Positions 1 through 9,548 of a stretch of 64,000 bases of DNA are shown here, piece after piece. The translations under genes were made by a program, and so were the position numbers. Under the pieces are notes generated by a model. The model was not told the origin of the DNA and did no database searches. It saw nothing but the letters and a program-made list of their open reading frames with translations. Numbering within the stretch: the first letter of the stretch is position 1; each line of letters begins with the position of its first letter. Origin of the DNA: Herpetosiphonaceae bacterium (GTDB taxonomy: Bacteria > Chloroflexota > Chloroflexia > Chloroflexales > Kallotenuaceae); NCBI GenBank assembly GCA_013821605.1, contig JACDGP010000010.1, positions 1 to 64,000 on the forward strand. The letters are read 5' to 3'.

Positions 1-1632
<1,632 letters not shown>

Positions 1633-1830
1633 CCGGGCTTATTAATTCATCCTGTCATAACGTGGCGCAGCCCTGCCATCATATATGTTGCTCGGGGACT
1701 GCGCTACGCTCATACGTTCCCTCGCTGGCTCCACATTCTGGTATCTACGGGGAAATTGCCAAGAAATTGTTACTCTGGTACTATCGTGCAGTAGTACATG
1801 ATGGCACAGCGCATGATACAATGAGGTATT

Positions 1831-2448
1831 ATGGCAAGCGACATTGAACATGCGGCGCGTGCCGCACAATCTATCAATGAAGATGCCGTTCATCTGCGGG
1901 CTCTGGCCGCCGGTAATAAGAATGCGCTCGAAGCCTTGTTCGACCGCTATCAAGCTACAGTCTATCAAACTGCGGTGGCTATCACTCGCGATCCTCAACT
2001 GGCCGAAGAAGTCCTACAAGATACATTTTTCCGCCTCTACAAGACTGCCCATCGTCTAGACACCAGCTTACCGCTCGCGCCGTGGCTCTACCGCGTCGCA
2101 ATTAACCTATGCTATACGCGGCTGAAAAGTCTGCGTGCCTGGACCGACTCGTTTCATCTGTTGGCCGAGCGATTATTTGTGCCCGCTCACACCTTGCCTG
2201 AACGCGCAGCCGAGCGCAATGATGTGCATGACTTGGTGCATTCTACTCTGGCCGAGCTTGAGCCCAAACACCGTGCAGTGCTGGTTCTGTACTATCTCCA
2301 TGACTACTCTATCGGCGAAATCTCCGAGATTGTTGGTGTCCCCGCCGGGACGGTCAAGTCGCGGTTATTCCACGCCCGTAAGCTCCTCAAAGCTCGTTTG
2401 GAGCAGCGCTACGGTGACGCCGATCTGTTGCTGCCCGATCCCGCCTAA
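1831..2448 (+). CDS. RNA polymerase sigma factor, ECF (sigma-70) family
   Basis: Alternative sigma factor of 205 residues. Region 2 covers about residues 35-100 (ALFDRYQATVYQTAVAITRD, then EEVLQDTFFRLYK and PWLYRVAINLCYTRLK, the core-binding and -10 helix). Region 4 covers about 135-190 (LEPKHRAVLVLYYLHDYS, EISEIVGVPAGTVKSRLFHARKLLK, the -35 recognising helix-turn-helix). A GAGG sits just before ATG 1831. No anti-sigma gene follows. Instead there is a histidine-kinase relic (2554-2697), so its regulator cannot be read from this window. Confidence 0.93.
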   Translation: MASDIEHAARAAQSINEDAVHLRALAAGNKNALEALFDRYQATVYQTAVAITRDPQLAEEVLQDTFFRLYKTAHRLDTSLPLAPWLYRVAINLCYTRLKSLRAWTDSFHLLAERLFVPAHTLPERAAERNDVHDLVHSTLAELEPKHRAVLVLYYLHDYSIGEISEIVGVPAGTVKSRLFHARKLLKARLEQRYGDADLLLPDPA

Positions 2449-2553
2449 CCCCCATCGTATTCAGCATAGCTCGTCCTGCTCCCCTATGGGACTATCAACC
2501 CCTGCTGCTTCACACACGGGGATAGAGTCATAGCGGCCGCAACCATGCAATGA

Positions 2554-2697
2554 TGTGGGAGCTTTGGCCTCCTCAGCATTGAAGAGCGGGCACACTTGGT
2601 CAATGGTCCCGCCGACCTACTTTCCATTCCGGGAGCGGGTACGACGGTCAAGGTCCACGTGGCATACGAGGAAACGGAAGCGCTTTTGGTGGCCTGA
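2554..2697 (+). pseudogene. Relic of a sensor histidine kinase C-terminus
   Basis: Reading the frame that ends at TGA 2695-2697 gives GSFGLLSIEERAHLVNG, then SIPGAGTTVKVHV and a short acidic tail. This matches the G2 box and final strands of NarL-partner-type histidine kinases (usually GFGLxGMRERA, then SxPGxGTxVxVxxP). A TGA at 2551-2553 closes the frame directly upstream, and neither the rest of the ATPase domain nor any dimerisation helix is visible. I read it as the leftover 3' end of a deleted kinase gene. It lies between the ECF sigma and MFS genes. Confidence 0.6.
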
Positions 2698-2741
2698 GTG
2701 ACGGCGTACCTGACCCTTTAAGATGCGGTAAGATACGCGCC

Positions 2742-3938
2742 ATGCGCGTTGAAAAAACACCTGTCCATGCTTTGTCGCCCTGGCGACTGGCAACGATCGT
2801 TGCCAGTCGTTTCGTATTAAACGTGGTCTTTCGCGTTACCTACCCCCTAACACAACTCGTGGTTGTCGGGCTTCATGTCGGCGAACAAGCGGCCGCGTGG
2901 TTGATCACGGTGCAAGTCCTGGCCGGCCTACTGAGTCCACTTGCGGGCGAGTTCGGGGACCGCTATGGCTACCGCAAGGTGATGGGCGGCGGTCTATTGT
3001 TGGCCACCTTGGGCACGTTGCTGATTGCCTTCAGTACCGGCTTCGTTGGGCTGCTGGTGGGCTTCGCTATTGTCGGTGTCGGCACAACCTGCTACCAACC
3101 GTCGATGCAAGCCTATGTGAGCGAGTGGACCGCAATTGAGCGGCGCGGGCGCGCGCTAGGTGTGATTGAGCTATCATGGGCGATGTCAATCATCCTCGGT
3201 GTGCCGGTGATCGTGGCACTGGTGCAGCGTACGGGAACGCTCGCGCTCGGCTTTGGTGTGCTGACGTTTCTGCTGGCTTTGATGCTGCTTTCTCTATGGT
3301 TACTCCCGCCAGATTATCACCTCCCCAGCACCGGTACATATGCAATTCCCTCAACGCGAGCGGTGCTTCAGCAGCCCGTGGTGCTGGCTGCGTTGGGCTT
3401 TATGTGGCTCGTCTTCTGTGGTGGTGAGACGATGTTCGTGGCCCAGTCGATCTGGCTACCACAACGCTTTGGAGTGGACACCGCCGGGGTCGCCACCGCC
3501 CTCTTTGCCTTCGGCCTAGGTGAGCTTGGCGGCTCTTCGCTGGCCACCTTGCTCACCGACCGTATCGGCTTACGCCGCTCGCCCCTGGTTGGTTTTAGCT
3601 TGGCAGCAGGCTTATACCTGATCCTGCCGTGGGTGGGTAATTGGACGCTCTATCTGGTGTGCTTCGGCGTGTATGCTTTGTGCTACGAATATGCGATTGT
3701 TTCCGGTATTAGCTTGATCTCAGCCGTTGATCCACGGGCTCGTGGACGCGTCCTCGCGCTGTCAAGCACCGCCATTCAGACCGGACGTGCAGCAGGATCG
3801 CAGCTTGGAGTGGCGTTGTTAGCATGGAGTGCATGGGGCTTACGGTTGAACGGTCTGGTAGCGGCAAGCTTGATGCTGCTGGGCGTGGCATTGGGTATAG
3901 CCTTTGTCCATCCCCGTGAAGTCCGCGCCCGCAGCTAG
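2742..3938 (+). CDS. MFS transporter
   Basis: Major facilitator superfamily permease, 398 residues, about 12 hydrophobic segments in the cytoplasmic membrane. The loop 2-3 signature is visible as GEFGDRYGYRKVMGGG, with its relaxed counterpart LTDRIGLRRSPL between helices 8 and 9. Helix 4 and the following loop contain YQPSMQAYVSEW, ending in ERRGRALG. The substrate cannot be predicted; the fold is like drug/H+ antiporters. The start ATG 2742 has no clear ribosome-binding site. Confidence 0.9.
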   Translation: MRVEKTPVHALSPWRLATIVASRFVLNVVFRVTYPLTQLVVVGLHVGEQAAAWLITVQVLAGLLSPLAGEFGDRYGYRKVMGGGLLLATLGTLLIAFSTGFVGLLVGFAIVGVGTTCYQPSMQAYVSEWTAIERRGRALGVIELSWAMSIILGVPVIVALVQRTGTLALGFGVLTFLLALMLLSLWLLPPDYHLPSTGTYAIPSTRAVLQQPVVLAALGFMWLVFCGGETMFVAQSIWLPQRFGVDTAGVATALFAFGLGELGGSSLATLLTDRIGLRRSPLVGFSLAAGLYLILPWVGNWTLYLVCFGVYALCYEYAIVSGISLISAVDPRARGRVLALSSTAIQTGRAAGSQLGVALLAWSAWGLRLNGLVAASLMLLGVALGIAFVHPREVRARS

Positions 3939-4022
3939 CTCAAGGGCCAAAAGCCGACGTTGTCAGCTTCCTGTAATTTGCGATTCATGCTAGCAGTCGT
4001 ACGCCCGTGCTATCGTGAAGCT

Positions 4023-4907
4023 ATGCCAAGTATGCCGCTGCATAATGTTACGCATGAGCCCCGGGCGCTCCCCTGGGTTCCATACGTCGTTATTTGCGGC
4101 AGTAGCTTGCTGCTCGGGATGCTCGCGTTTTTGCTGCCCGCTGAGTGGCGTGATCCGCTGCTACTGGTCGTCACGATGTGTACGGCCGGACTATGGGCGT
4201 GGGAGCATTGGCGGGCCCAGCAGCGAATTGTTCGCTTAGCCGAGCAGATTGGTCGTGGCAAGCTAGAGGTCGACGGCGATCCGGCCCTCGCGACCTTGCA
4301 TCAGGCATTGAATGGCCTCATGCAGCAGCGCCGTATCACCCAGACACGGCGTAGCAGTGTCGATCCACAAATGATCACCGCTCTGGCGATCAGCGTCCAC
4401 ACTATGCCGGACGATCCCACGCTGGCGCGCCTGCGCGTCGAGGAGTTGGCCAACTATCTTCAGAGCATCGTGCAGCGCTATGGGGCAACGGTCCAGATCC
4501 AGGGCAGCGACCTCTTTGTACTGCTGTTTGGTCTGGATCATCCGACGGTGCCCGCTACCAGCAGTGCGGAGGCTGTACGTGCCGCCCGGCAAATCTACGC
4601 TGCACTCCCACATGTGCGCTTTGGTCTCAGCTGTGGACTGGGCTCACGTTGGCTCTCACCCTGGGGCGAACAGGTGCTTGCGCCAGCTTTGGAAGATGCG
4701 CGCCGGCTGGTGCGGCTGGCACAGGCCTGGTCCGAATACACGCTGTTATGCCCTGAGCCACTTGCTCACCTGTTGAGCCAGACCAACGAGGTCGCTTGTA
4801 CGACCTTAGAACTAACGAACCCTACCTCCTTGTCCCTACGCATCTATAGCCTTGACCTGCTTCGAGCGACGGCATTTGACACACCCTGCTCCACCGTCCA
4901 TAGTTAA
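4023..4907 (+). CDS. Two-helix membrane protein with degenerate nucleotide-cyclase-like domain
   Basis: About 294 residues from ATG 4023 (ATG 4032 is equally possible; the open frame also runs back to TTG 3960). Two N-terminal membrane helices (VVICGSSLLLGMLAFLL and PLLLVVTMCTAGLWAW) are followed by a short coiled linker and a cytoplasmic domain. Its pattern recalls class III cyclase homology domains: LANYLQSIVQRYGATVQIQG, then DLFVLLFG, AEAVRAARQIYAAL, and a late ALEDARRLVRLAQAWSEYTL segment where cyclases read GDAVNLAARL. The two metal-binding aspartates are not recognisable, so it is probably not an active cyclase. Its stop TAA is in the same frame as rsmI, 24 bases upstream of it. The family call is inference. 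Confidence 0.6.
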   Translation: MPSMPLHNVTHEPRALPWVPYVVICGSSLLLGMLAFLLPAEWRDPLLLVVTMCTAGLWAWEHWRAQQRIVRLAEQIGRGKLEVDGDPALATLHQALNGLMQQRRITQTRRSSVDPQMITALAISVHTMPDDPTLARLRVEELANYLQSIVQRYGATVQIQGSDLFVLLFGLDHPTVPATSSAEAVRAARQIYAALPHVRFGLSCGLGSRWLSPWGEQVLAPALEDARRLVRLAQAWSEYTLLCPEPLAHLLSQTNEVACTTLELTNPTSLSLRIYSLDLLRATAFDTPCSTVHS

Positions 4908-4931
4908 CGCCACACGTGCAGTGGTGGCGGT

Positions 4932-5786
4932 ATCGGTACCTTATATTTAATCGCGACGCCCATCGGCAATTTAGAGGATATAACATTGCGCGCACTGCGC
5001 CTCTTAGGCAGTGTCCAGCTGATCGCTGCCGAAGATACCCGCCATACGCGCAAGCTGCTTGATCGCTACGAGATCACAACCCCGACACTGGCATACCACG
5101 AACATAACAAGCTCGTCCGGCTCGACACGATCCTTGGTGCGCTCCAGATCGGTGATGTGGCTTTGGTTTCAGATGCAGGCACGCCAGCGATTAACGACCC
5201 CGGCTATGAACTGGTGGGGGCCGCAATCACAGCCGGTTGGCCCGTAGTCCCGGTTCCCGGCCCTTCGGCTCCCATCGCAGCATTAATCGCCTCCGGTCTG
5301 CCCACCGACCGTTGGACCTTTCTTGGTTTTCTGCCCAATCGTGGTGCGGCGCGGCGGAGTATGCTGAGCGAATGTGCGGCCTTGCCCACAACGCTCATTT
5401 GTTTTGAAGCACCACATCGCCTGCAAGCTGCGCTGTCCGACCTACTGCTAGTGCTGGGCGACCGGCGGATCGCTGTTGCGCGGGAGTTGACCAAGCTGCA
5501 TGAGGAGATCGTGCGCGGTACCATTACGACCGTCCAGGCGCACTTCGCGGTACATTCGCCTCGCGGTGAGTGTACGCTGGTTATTGATCGTGCTCCTCCT
5601 CAAGATACCCCGTCGCCGGAAGTAGACGACAATGCATGGCAAGCGCGGGCCGGTGAGCAGCTCCAGATACTTGCCGAGCAGGGGATTGGTGGGGCGGCGG
5701 CAGTGAAGCAGGTCGCCAAAACGCTGGGTGTTGACCGCCATGAGGTATATGCCTTGTGGAACGAGCTGCGTGAAGCTCGCGACTAA
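4932..5786 (+). CDS. rsmI: 16S rRNA (cytidine-1402 2'-O)-methyltransferase RsmI, non-canonical start
   Basis: SAM-dependent ribose methylation of C1402 in the ribosomal decoding centre; 284 residues from ATC 4932, a usual length. Family landmarks are GTLYLIATPIGNLEDITLRAL, AAEDTRHTRKLL, YHEHN, ALVSDAGTPAINDPGYELV, PVPGPSAPIAALIASGLP, FLGFLP, and a C-terminal EVYALWNELREAR helix. The frame is closed upstream by the TAA at 4905-4907. Between there and TTG 4986 there is no ATG, GTG or TTG. Starting at TTG 4986 would delete the conserved first strand, so ATC 4932, exactly where the family Met normally sits, is the likely initiator. Confidence 0.9.
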   Translation: MGTLYLIATPIGNLEDITLRALRLLGSVQLIAAEDTRHTRKLLDRYEITTPTLAYHEHNKLVRLDTILGALQIGDVALVSDAGTPAINDPGYELVGAAITAGWPVVPVPGPSAPIAALIASGLPTDRWTFLGFLPNRGAARRSMLSECAALPTTLICFEAPHRLQAALSDLLLVLGDRRIAVARELTKLHEEIVRGTITTVQAHFAVHSPRGECTLVIDRAPPQDTPSPEVDDNAWQARAGEQLQILAEQGIGGAAAVKQVAKTLGVDRHEVYALWNELREARD

Positions 5787-5839
5787 CCAACACCGGCTCT
5801 TCAGTAGCTTATCAGCGTTGCTTCACTCGGCTGTGTATA

Positions 5840-7633
5840 GTGCGCTTCGGCACCGGCCTAACGCCGTGCTACAATAAAAGCGCTTTGCGAACACGAATAC
5901 GGCGCATACAGCGCAGAAAAATAGTAAGTATCGTCCTGGTAGTCGCCGTACTGCTTTTTGCGGTACGGGTGTTGTTGGTGCGTGCGGGGAGCCCCTTGCA
6001 GTTGGCCGGACCGAATCTGGTAGCCAACAACAACTTTGCGATTGATAGCGACAACAACGGTATCCCCGACGGCTGGACCACTGCCTTCCCTGATGCCAAG
6101 GGCATTCAACGTCGCAAGTTTACCGTCACCCCCGGTAGCGGCTACTCGATGTATATCGCTGGTGTCAATAACTGGCTCCGCAGTCCGTTGATTGACGTAC
6201 GGCCGGGCGAAAGTTACCTGGTCAGCCTCCAGGCACTCGCCGATAACACCGAACCGAACAAGCAGTCTCCGACCCAGGTTGAGCTTTGGTTTCACTGGCT
6301 TGACGCGCGCGGCATTGACTTTAATATCGACCTGAGTGATCGCCAGACTGTACCCTACCGCCAATGGGCAGCGATCACGGCGACGCGCCAAGCCCCACCA
6401 CGCGCGGCGCAACTCTCGATCTCGATCCACCCGCTGACGGATGACCGGATTGTGGTTGACCAGTTTCGGCTGAGCCAAGTCGGCGTGCATATTGGCGCGT
6501 GGCCCAATGGAAAAGCGGCAGCACTTGCCTTTTCCTTCGACTACGAGACCGAGATGGGCGGGCTGATTCATACGCGCAGCGAAGACGATCCCAACGCGAC
6601 GACCGATCCACAGCAGCGCGCTCAGCGCATGCGGGCCGGCGCCGATCTGATCCTGGCGCTGTTCCAGCGGGAAGGCGTTCGTGGCACCTTTTACACGACC
6701 GGCTATAACTTCTTGACCGGCAACCGTGATGGTCGTGTGTTCATGAACAACCCAACCTATACCTGGGCGACGACCGACAACCGCTGGGCGACCAACTATT
6801 GGCAGAGTCATCCCTGGTTTAGCTCGGATCCGCATACCGACGAGCAAGCCAATCCTGAGTGGTACTTTGGCTCGCAGGTACGGCGTCTCTACGCCGCCGG
6901 TCAGGACATCCAGTCGCATACCTTCGCGCACTTCGCGGGCTCGTATGTGGGGCCGGATGACTGGCGTGCCGATTTTGCCGCCTGGAAGGCCGTAGCTGCT
7001 GAGCAGGAGATTGCCCCCGCCACCAGCTTGGCCTTCCCATGGTCAAGCAGTGCTGGTATGACTGCCCAAAGCTGGCAGGTGTTAGCGGATAACGGTATTC
7101 GCTCGGTCACCCGTACCAACTGGAGCCAACCGCGCTTTGCTCTGGCGGACCGCACGACCTACGCTCTGCGCCCGCTGCCGATCAACAAGGAGATCACGGT
7201 TATCGCCGACGAATATGTGCAACCGCCCCAACTCCCACAGTTGGAAGCACGCGTTGCCGCCGCCGTTGCGAATGGTGGTGCGATCGATTTGTGGGCGCAT
7301 ACCGAAGAAACGGTCAGCGCTGCTCAGCAGGCCACCTGGCAAGCGCTGGTTCACGTGGCCAAACAGCGCTGCTGGATCGCGCCGGTGCCCGAGATTGTGG
7401 CCTACCACACGACCGTTCGTGATCTGCGAGTAGTTGTACGCTCTGAGCAACCGCAGTATGTTTTCCAGATCACCAATCCTGACAACACCGACTTGCACGG
7501 CCTGACGTTGACGCTGCCAATGCAACCCAAAACCGTGCAGATCGGTGGTGTGCGGCAAGCTTTCACGTCCAACCAACTGCAACTCGATCTGCCCGCACAT
7601 CATACGGTCGAGGTAACCTTATGGCCCGCGTAG
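5840..7633 (+). CDS. Membrane-anchored polysaccharide deacetylase (NodB/CE4-like) with N-terminal beta domain
   Basis: Predicted extracytoplasmic N- or O-deacetylase of a surface polysaccharide; 597 residues from GTG 5840. A basic N-terminus precedes one membrane helix (IVSIVLVVAVLLFAVRVLLV). A jelly-roll-like, carbohydrate-binding-type domain covers about residues 55-210 (NLVANNNFAIDSDNNGIPDGW). The catalytic domain covers about 220-510: motif 1 as FSFDYETE, motif 2 as SHTFAH (metal histidines), and LAFPWSSS, RTNW and DLWAHTEE further on. An Ig-like tail follows. TTG 5885 is an alternative start, favoured if the extended -10 at 5867-5875 is real. It overlaps the next gene by 13 bases, implying co-expression with the polysaccharide permease. 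Confidence 0.85.
   Translation: MRFGTGLTPCYNKSALRTRIRRIQRRKIVSIVLVVAVLLFAVRVLLVRAGSPLQLAGPNLVANNNFAIDSDNNGIPDGWTTAFPDAKGIQRRKFTVTPGSGYSMYIAGVNNWLRSPLIDVRPGESYLVSLQALADNTEPNKQSPTQVELWFHWLDARGIDFNIDLSDRQTVPYRQWAAITATRQAPPRAAQLSISIHPLTDDRIVVDQFRLSQVGVHIGAWPNGKAAALAFSFDYETEMGGLIHTRSEDDPNATTDPQQRAQRMRAGADLILALFQREGVRGTFYTTGYNFLTGNRDGRVFMNNPTYTWATTDNRWATNYWQSHPWFSSDPHTDEQANPEWYFGSQVRRLYAAGQDIQSHTFAHFAGSYVGPDDWRADFAAWKAVAAEQEIAPATSLAFPWSSSAGMTAQSWQVLADNGIRSVTRTNWSQPRFALADRTTYALRPLPINKEITVIADEYVQPPQLPQLEARVAAAVANGGAIDLWAHTEETVSAAQQATWQALVHVAKQRCWIAPVPEIVAYHTTVRDLRVVVRSEQPQYVFQITNPDNTDLHGLTLTLPMQPKTVQIGGVRQAFTSNQLQLDLPAHHTVEVTLWPA
5867..5875 (+). promoter_or_regulatory. Extended -10 element inside the 5' end of the deacetylase frame
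   Basis: TG-C-TACAAT reads as an extended -10. Transcription would begin near 5882, after GTG 5840 but before TTG 5885, which would make the deacetylase mRNA almost leaderless with a TTG start. No good -35 box. Confidence 0.3.
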
Positions 7634-9408
7634 CAACAGCAAGTTGGGTCAGCGGTACGGTCGCCCCGGCGCGTTTGCGGCTGTACCATTTCGCTTTCAT
7701 ACTGCTGACAACGTTGTTAGCTATGGCCATCACCTGGCCTTCCGTTTCCAGTGAAACAACGCTGTACCGCTCCTCGGCTACTGTGATATTTGATGCCAAG
7801 GCGCTGCCAGGGTTAACTGGCGAGGGCAAGCCGACGGCAGGTCTGCTGAATAGCGAAGCCGAGATCGGTGAACTGCTCAAAGCCAACTATGAACGGCTAG
7901 GTTCGCGCACGACGAGCCTGCAGTGGCAACTTGTGGCTCCCGGAACGCTCTCGGTCACCGGTGAGACACCTAACCCGCAGGAAGCCTTAAGTCTGACTGA
8001 GGTTGCGGCAGAAAAGTTAAGCATCCGACTCTATAATCAGGCTGGTGATGCTGCATTGCACGAAGTCCTCGATACATACTTCTGGCAAGCCTTGAGCCAT
8101 GCTGCGTCGGAGAGCAAAGCAAACACACTGTTGGCGGAGTTGTTACGCACCTCGGCGGTTGAAGGTGTACAAGCCCAGAACGGGAGACGTTCGCTCGACC
8201 AGTTGAGCGTGAGCGATCAATTTGCCCTAACGCGACGGCTCGAAGTGTTGTGGGATCTCAAGAAGCTTGATGTGCGCAAGGCAGACCTCACTTTACGGGC
8301 GGCGAAAACCCCCACAGCTCTCGCCGTGGCGACCGAACAGCAGCGCGGTGCTAACGCCGCTGCCAAGGCGGTTGGTGCCTTCACGAACTACATGTATGCT
8401 ACATACCAGACCATCTTCTATCCCTTGATGCAGAATAGTGCCTATATCAAACAAGCCCCGCTCGCTGCGACGGTGGTGCCCAGCTACAAGTGGTTGAAGC
8501 TCGGGGTCGCGGCGGTCGTGGGGCTGCTGGGTGGGCTGCTGACCGTGTTGATCGACCGGAGTGTTGGCATTGTTCCGACCCTGCTCGATCTGTGGGGTTA
8601 CCGTGAGTTAGTGCGCAACTTGGTGAGCCGTGACCTCAAGGCCCGCTATAAAAACTCGCTGCTCGGCTACTTCTGGTCGCTCTTAAACCCGCTACTGACG
8701 ATGATGATCTTTTGGCTGGTCTTCAGCGTCTTGCTGCGGAACGACATCCCACAGTTCCCAGTCTTTTTGATCGTGGCGCTGCTGCCCTGGAACTATGCCG
8801 TCACCTCCGTTAGCGGCGGCATGCGCTCAACCCTCGACAACGCGCACCTGATCAAAAAGGTGTATTTCCCCCGCGCCATTCTGCCGATCTCGGTGGTGCT
8901 ATCGAATCTGGTGAACTATCTGCTGGCGTTGCCGGTCATGCTGGTCGTGATGTTTGGGGTCCAGCTCGTATCGACGGGACATATTCAGGTCAGCTGGACG
9001 TTTTTGTACTTGCCGGTGATTATCATTATTCAAACGATCTTTTTGATCGGCCTGAATTTGTTGCTGGCAACGAGCAGTGTATTTTTTCGCGACACCACGC
9101 ACATTGTCGATATTCTCATTCAACTCTGGATTTTTATTACACCGATCTTTTTCTCCCTGGAGGCAGTGACGAAAGGTAACCTGCTGGCCGCTAAAATGGT
9201 ACGCTGGCTCAATCCGATGGCCTCGCTGGTCGATTTTTACCGCGACATCCTCTACGGTCACGCGATACCGGGCGCGCTGGTACCGGCACCACCGAGCCTC
9301 CCAGCTCTCGATGGTGTGTTTCGTACATTGGTCACGGCGCTGATCATCCTGGCGATCGGTGCCTATGTATTCCAACGTAACAGCAGCCGCTTCGGTGAAG
9401 AGTTGTAG
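7621..9408 (+). CDS. Fused Wzz-like chain-length domain and ABC-2 polysaccharide export permease (Wzm)
   Basis: 595 residues with two parts. Residues about 1-315 have a Wzz/tyrosine-kinase-adaptor topology: helix 1 (FAFILLTTLLAMAITWPSV), an extracytoplasmic alpha-helical region of about 250 residues starting with the SSATVIFDA strand, and helix 2 (LGVAAVVGLLGGLLTVLIDR). Residues about 320-595 are an ABC-2 permease: interface helix VRNLVSRDLKARYKNSLLGY, WSLLNPLLTMMIFWLVFSV, then about five more helices ending with an FGEEL tail, as in Wzm/TagG. No stop or frameshift separates the halves. It probably pairs with the Wzt-type ATPase at 24837-26138. ATG 7621 overlaps the deacetylase stop. A split alternative start for a stand-alone permease is not obvious. 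Confidence 0.85.
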   Translation: MARVATASWVSGTVAPARLRLYHFAFILLTTLLAMAITWPSVSSETTLYRSSATVIFDAKALPGLTGEGKPTAGLLNSEAEIGELLKANYERLGSRTTSLQWQLVAPGTLSVTGETPNPQEALSLTEVAAEKLSIRLYNQAGDAALHEVLDTYFWQALSHAASESKANTLLAELLRTSAVEGVQAQNGRRSLDQLSVSDQFALTRRLEVLWDLKKLDVRKADLTLRAAKTPTALAVATEQQRGANAAAKAVGAFTNYMYATYQTIFYPLMQNSAYIKQAPLAATVVPSYKWLKLGVAAVVGLLGGLLTVLIDRSVGIVPTLLDLWGYRELVRNLVSRDLKARYKNSLLGYFWSLLNPLLTMMIFWLVFSVLLRNDIPQFPVFLIVALLPWNYAVTSVSGGMRSTLDNAHLIKKVYFPRAILPISVVLSNLVNYLLALPVMLVVMFGVQLVSTGHIQVSWTFLYLPVIIIIQTIFLIGLNLLLATSSVFFRDTTHIVDILIQLWIFITPIFFSLEAVTKGNLLAAKMVRWLNPMASLVDFYRDILYGHAIPGALVPAPPSLPALDGVFRTLVTALIILAIGAYVFQRNSSRFGEEL

Positions 9409-9423
9409 CCTCTATTCCAGAAC

Positions 9424-9450
9424 TTAGGGTAGCTTCGGCAGCCTACCTTA
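9424..9450 (+). terminator. Hairpin downstream of the permease gene
   Basis: TTAGGGTAG and CCTACCTTAA form an inverted repeat with a TTCG-containing loop just past the permease stop. There is no U-tract, so intrinsic termination is only possible, not shown. Confidence 0.35.
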
Positions 9451-9548
9451 ACTATTCATACCGTGCCAGTAACCTGACCTGGGATGATTTCGTAGCTGTT
9501 CAGTCGCAACGAACTTCAAGGCGTACGTTGACCATAGCTGAGGAAACG

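Noticed and set aside
1633-1830. Intrinsic terminator after mdh
   Set aside because: No stable stem followed by a T-run could be found in this gap.
5858-6931. 357-codon open frame on the minus strand
   Set aside because: It is wholly antisense to the polysaccharide deacetylase, has no recognisable motifs and mirrors that gene's codon bias.
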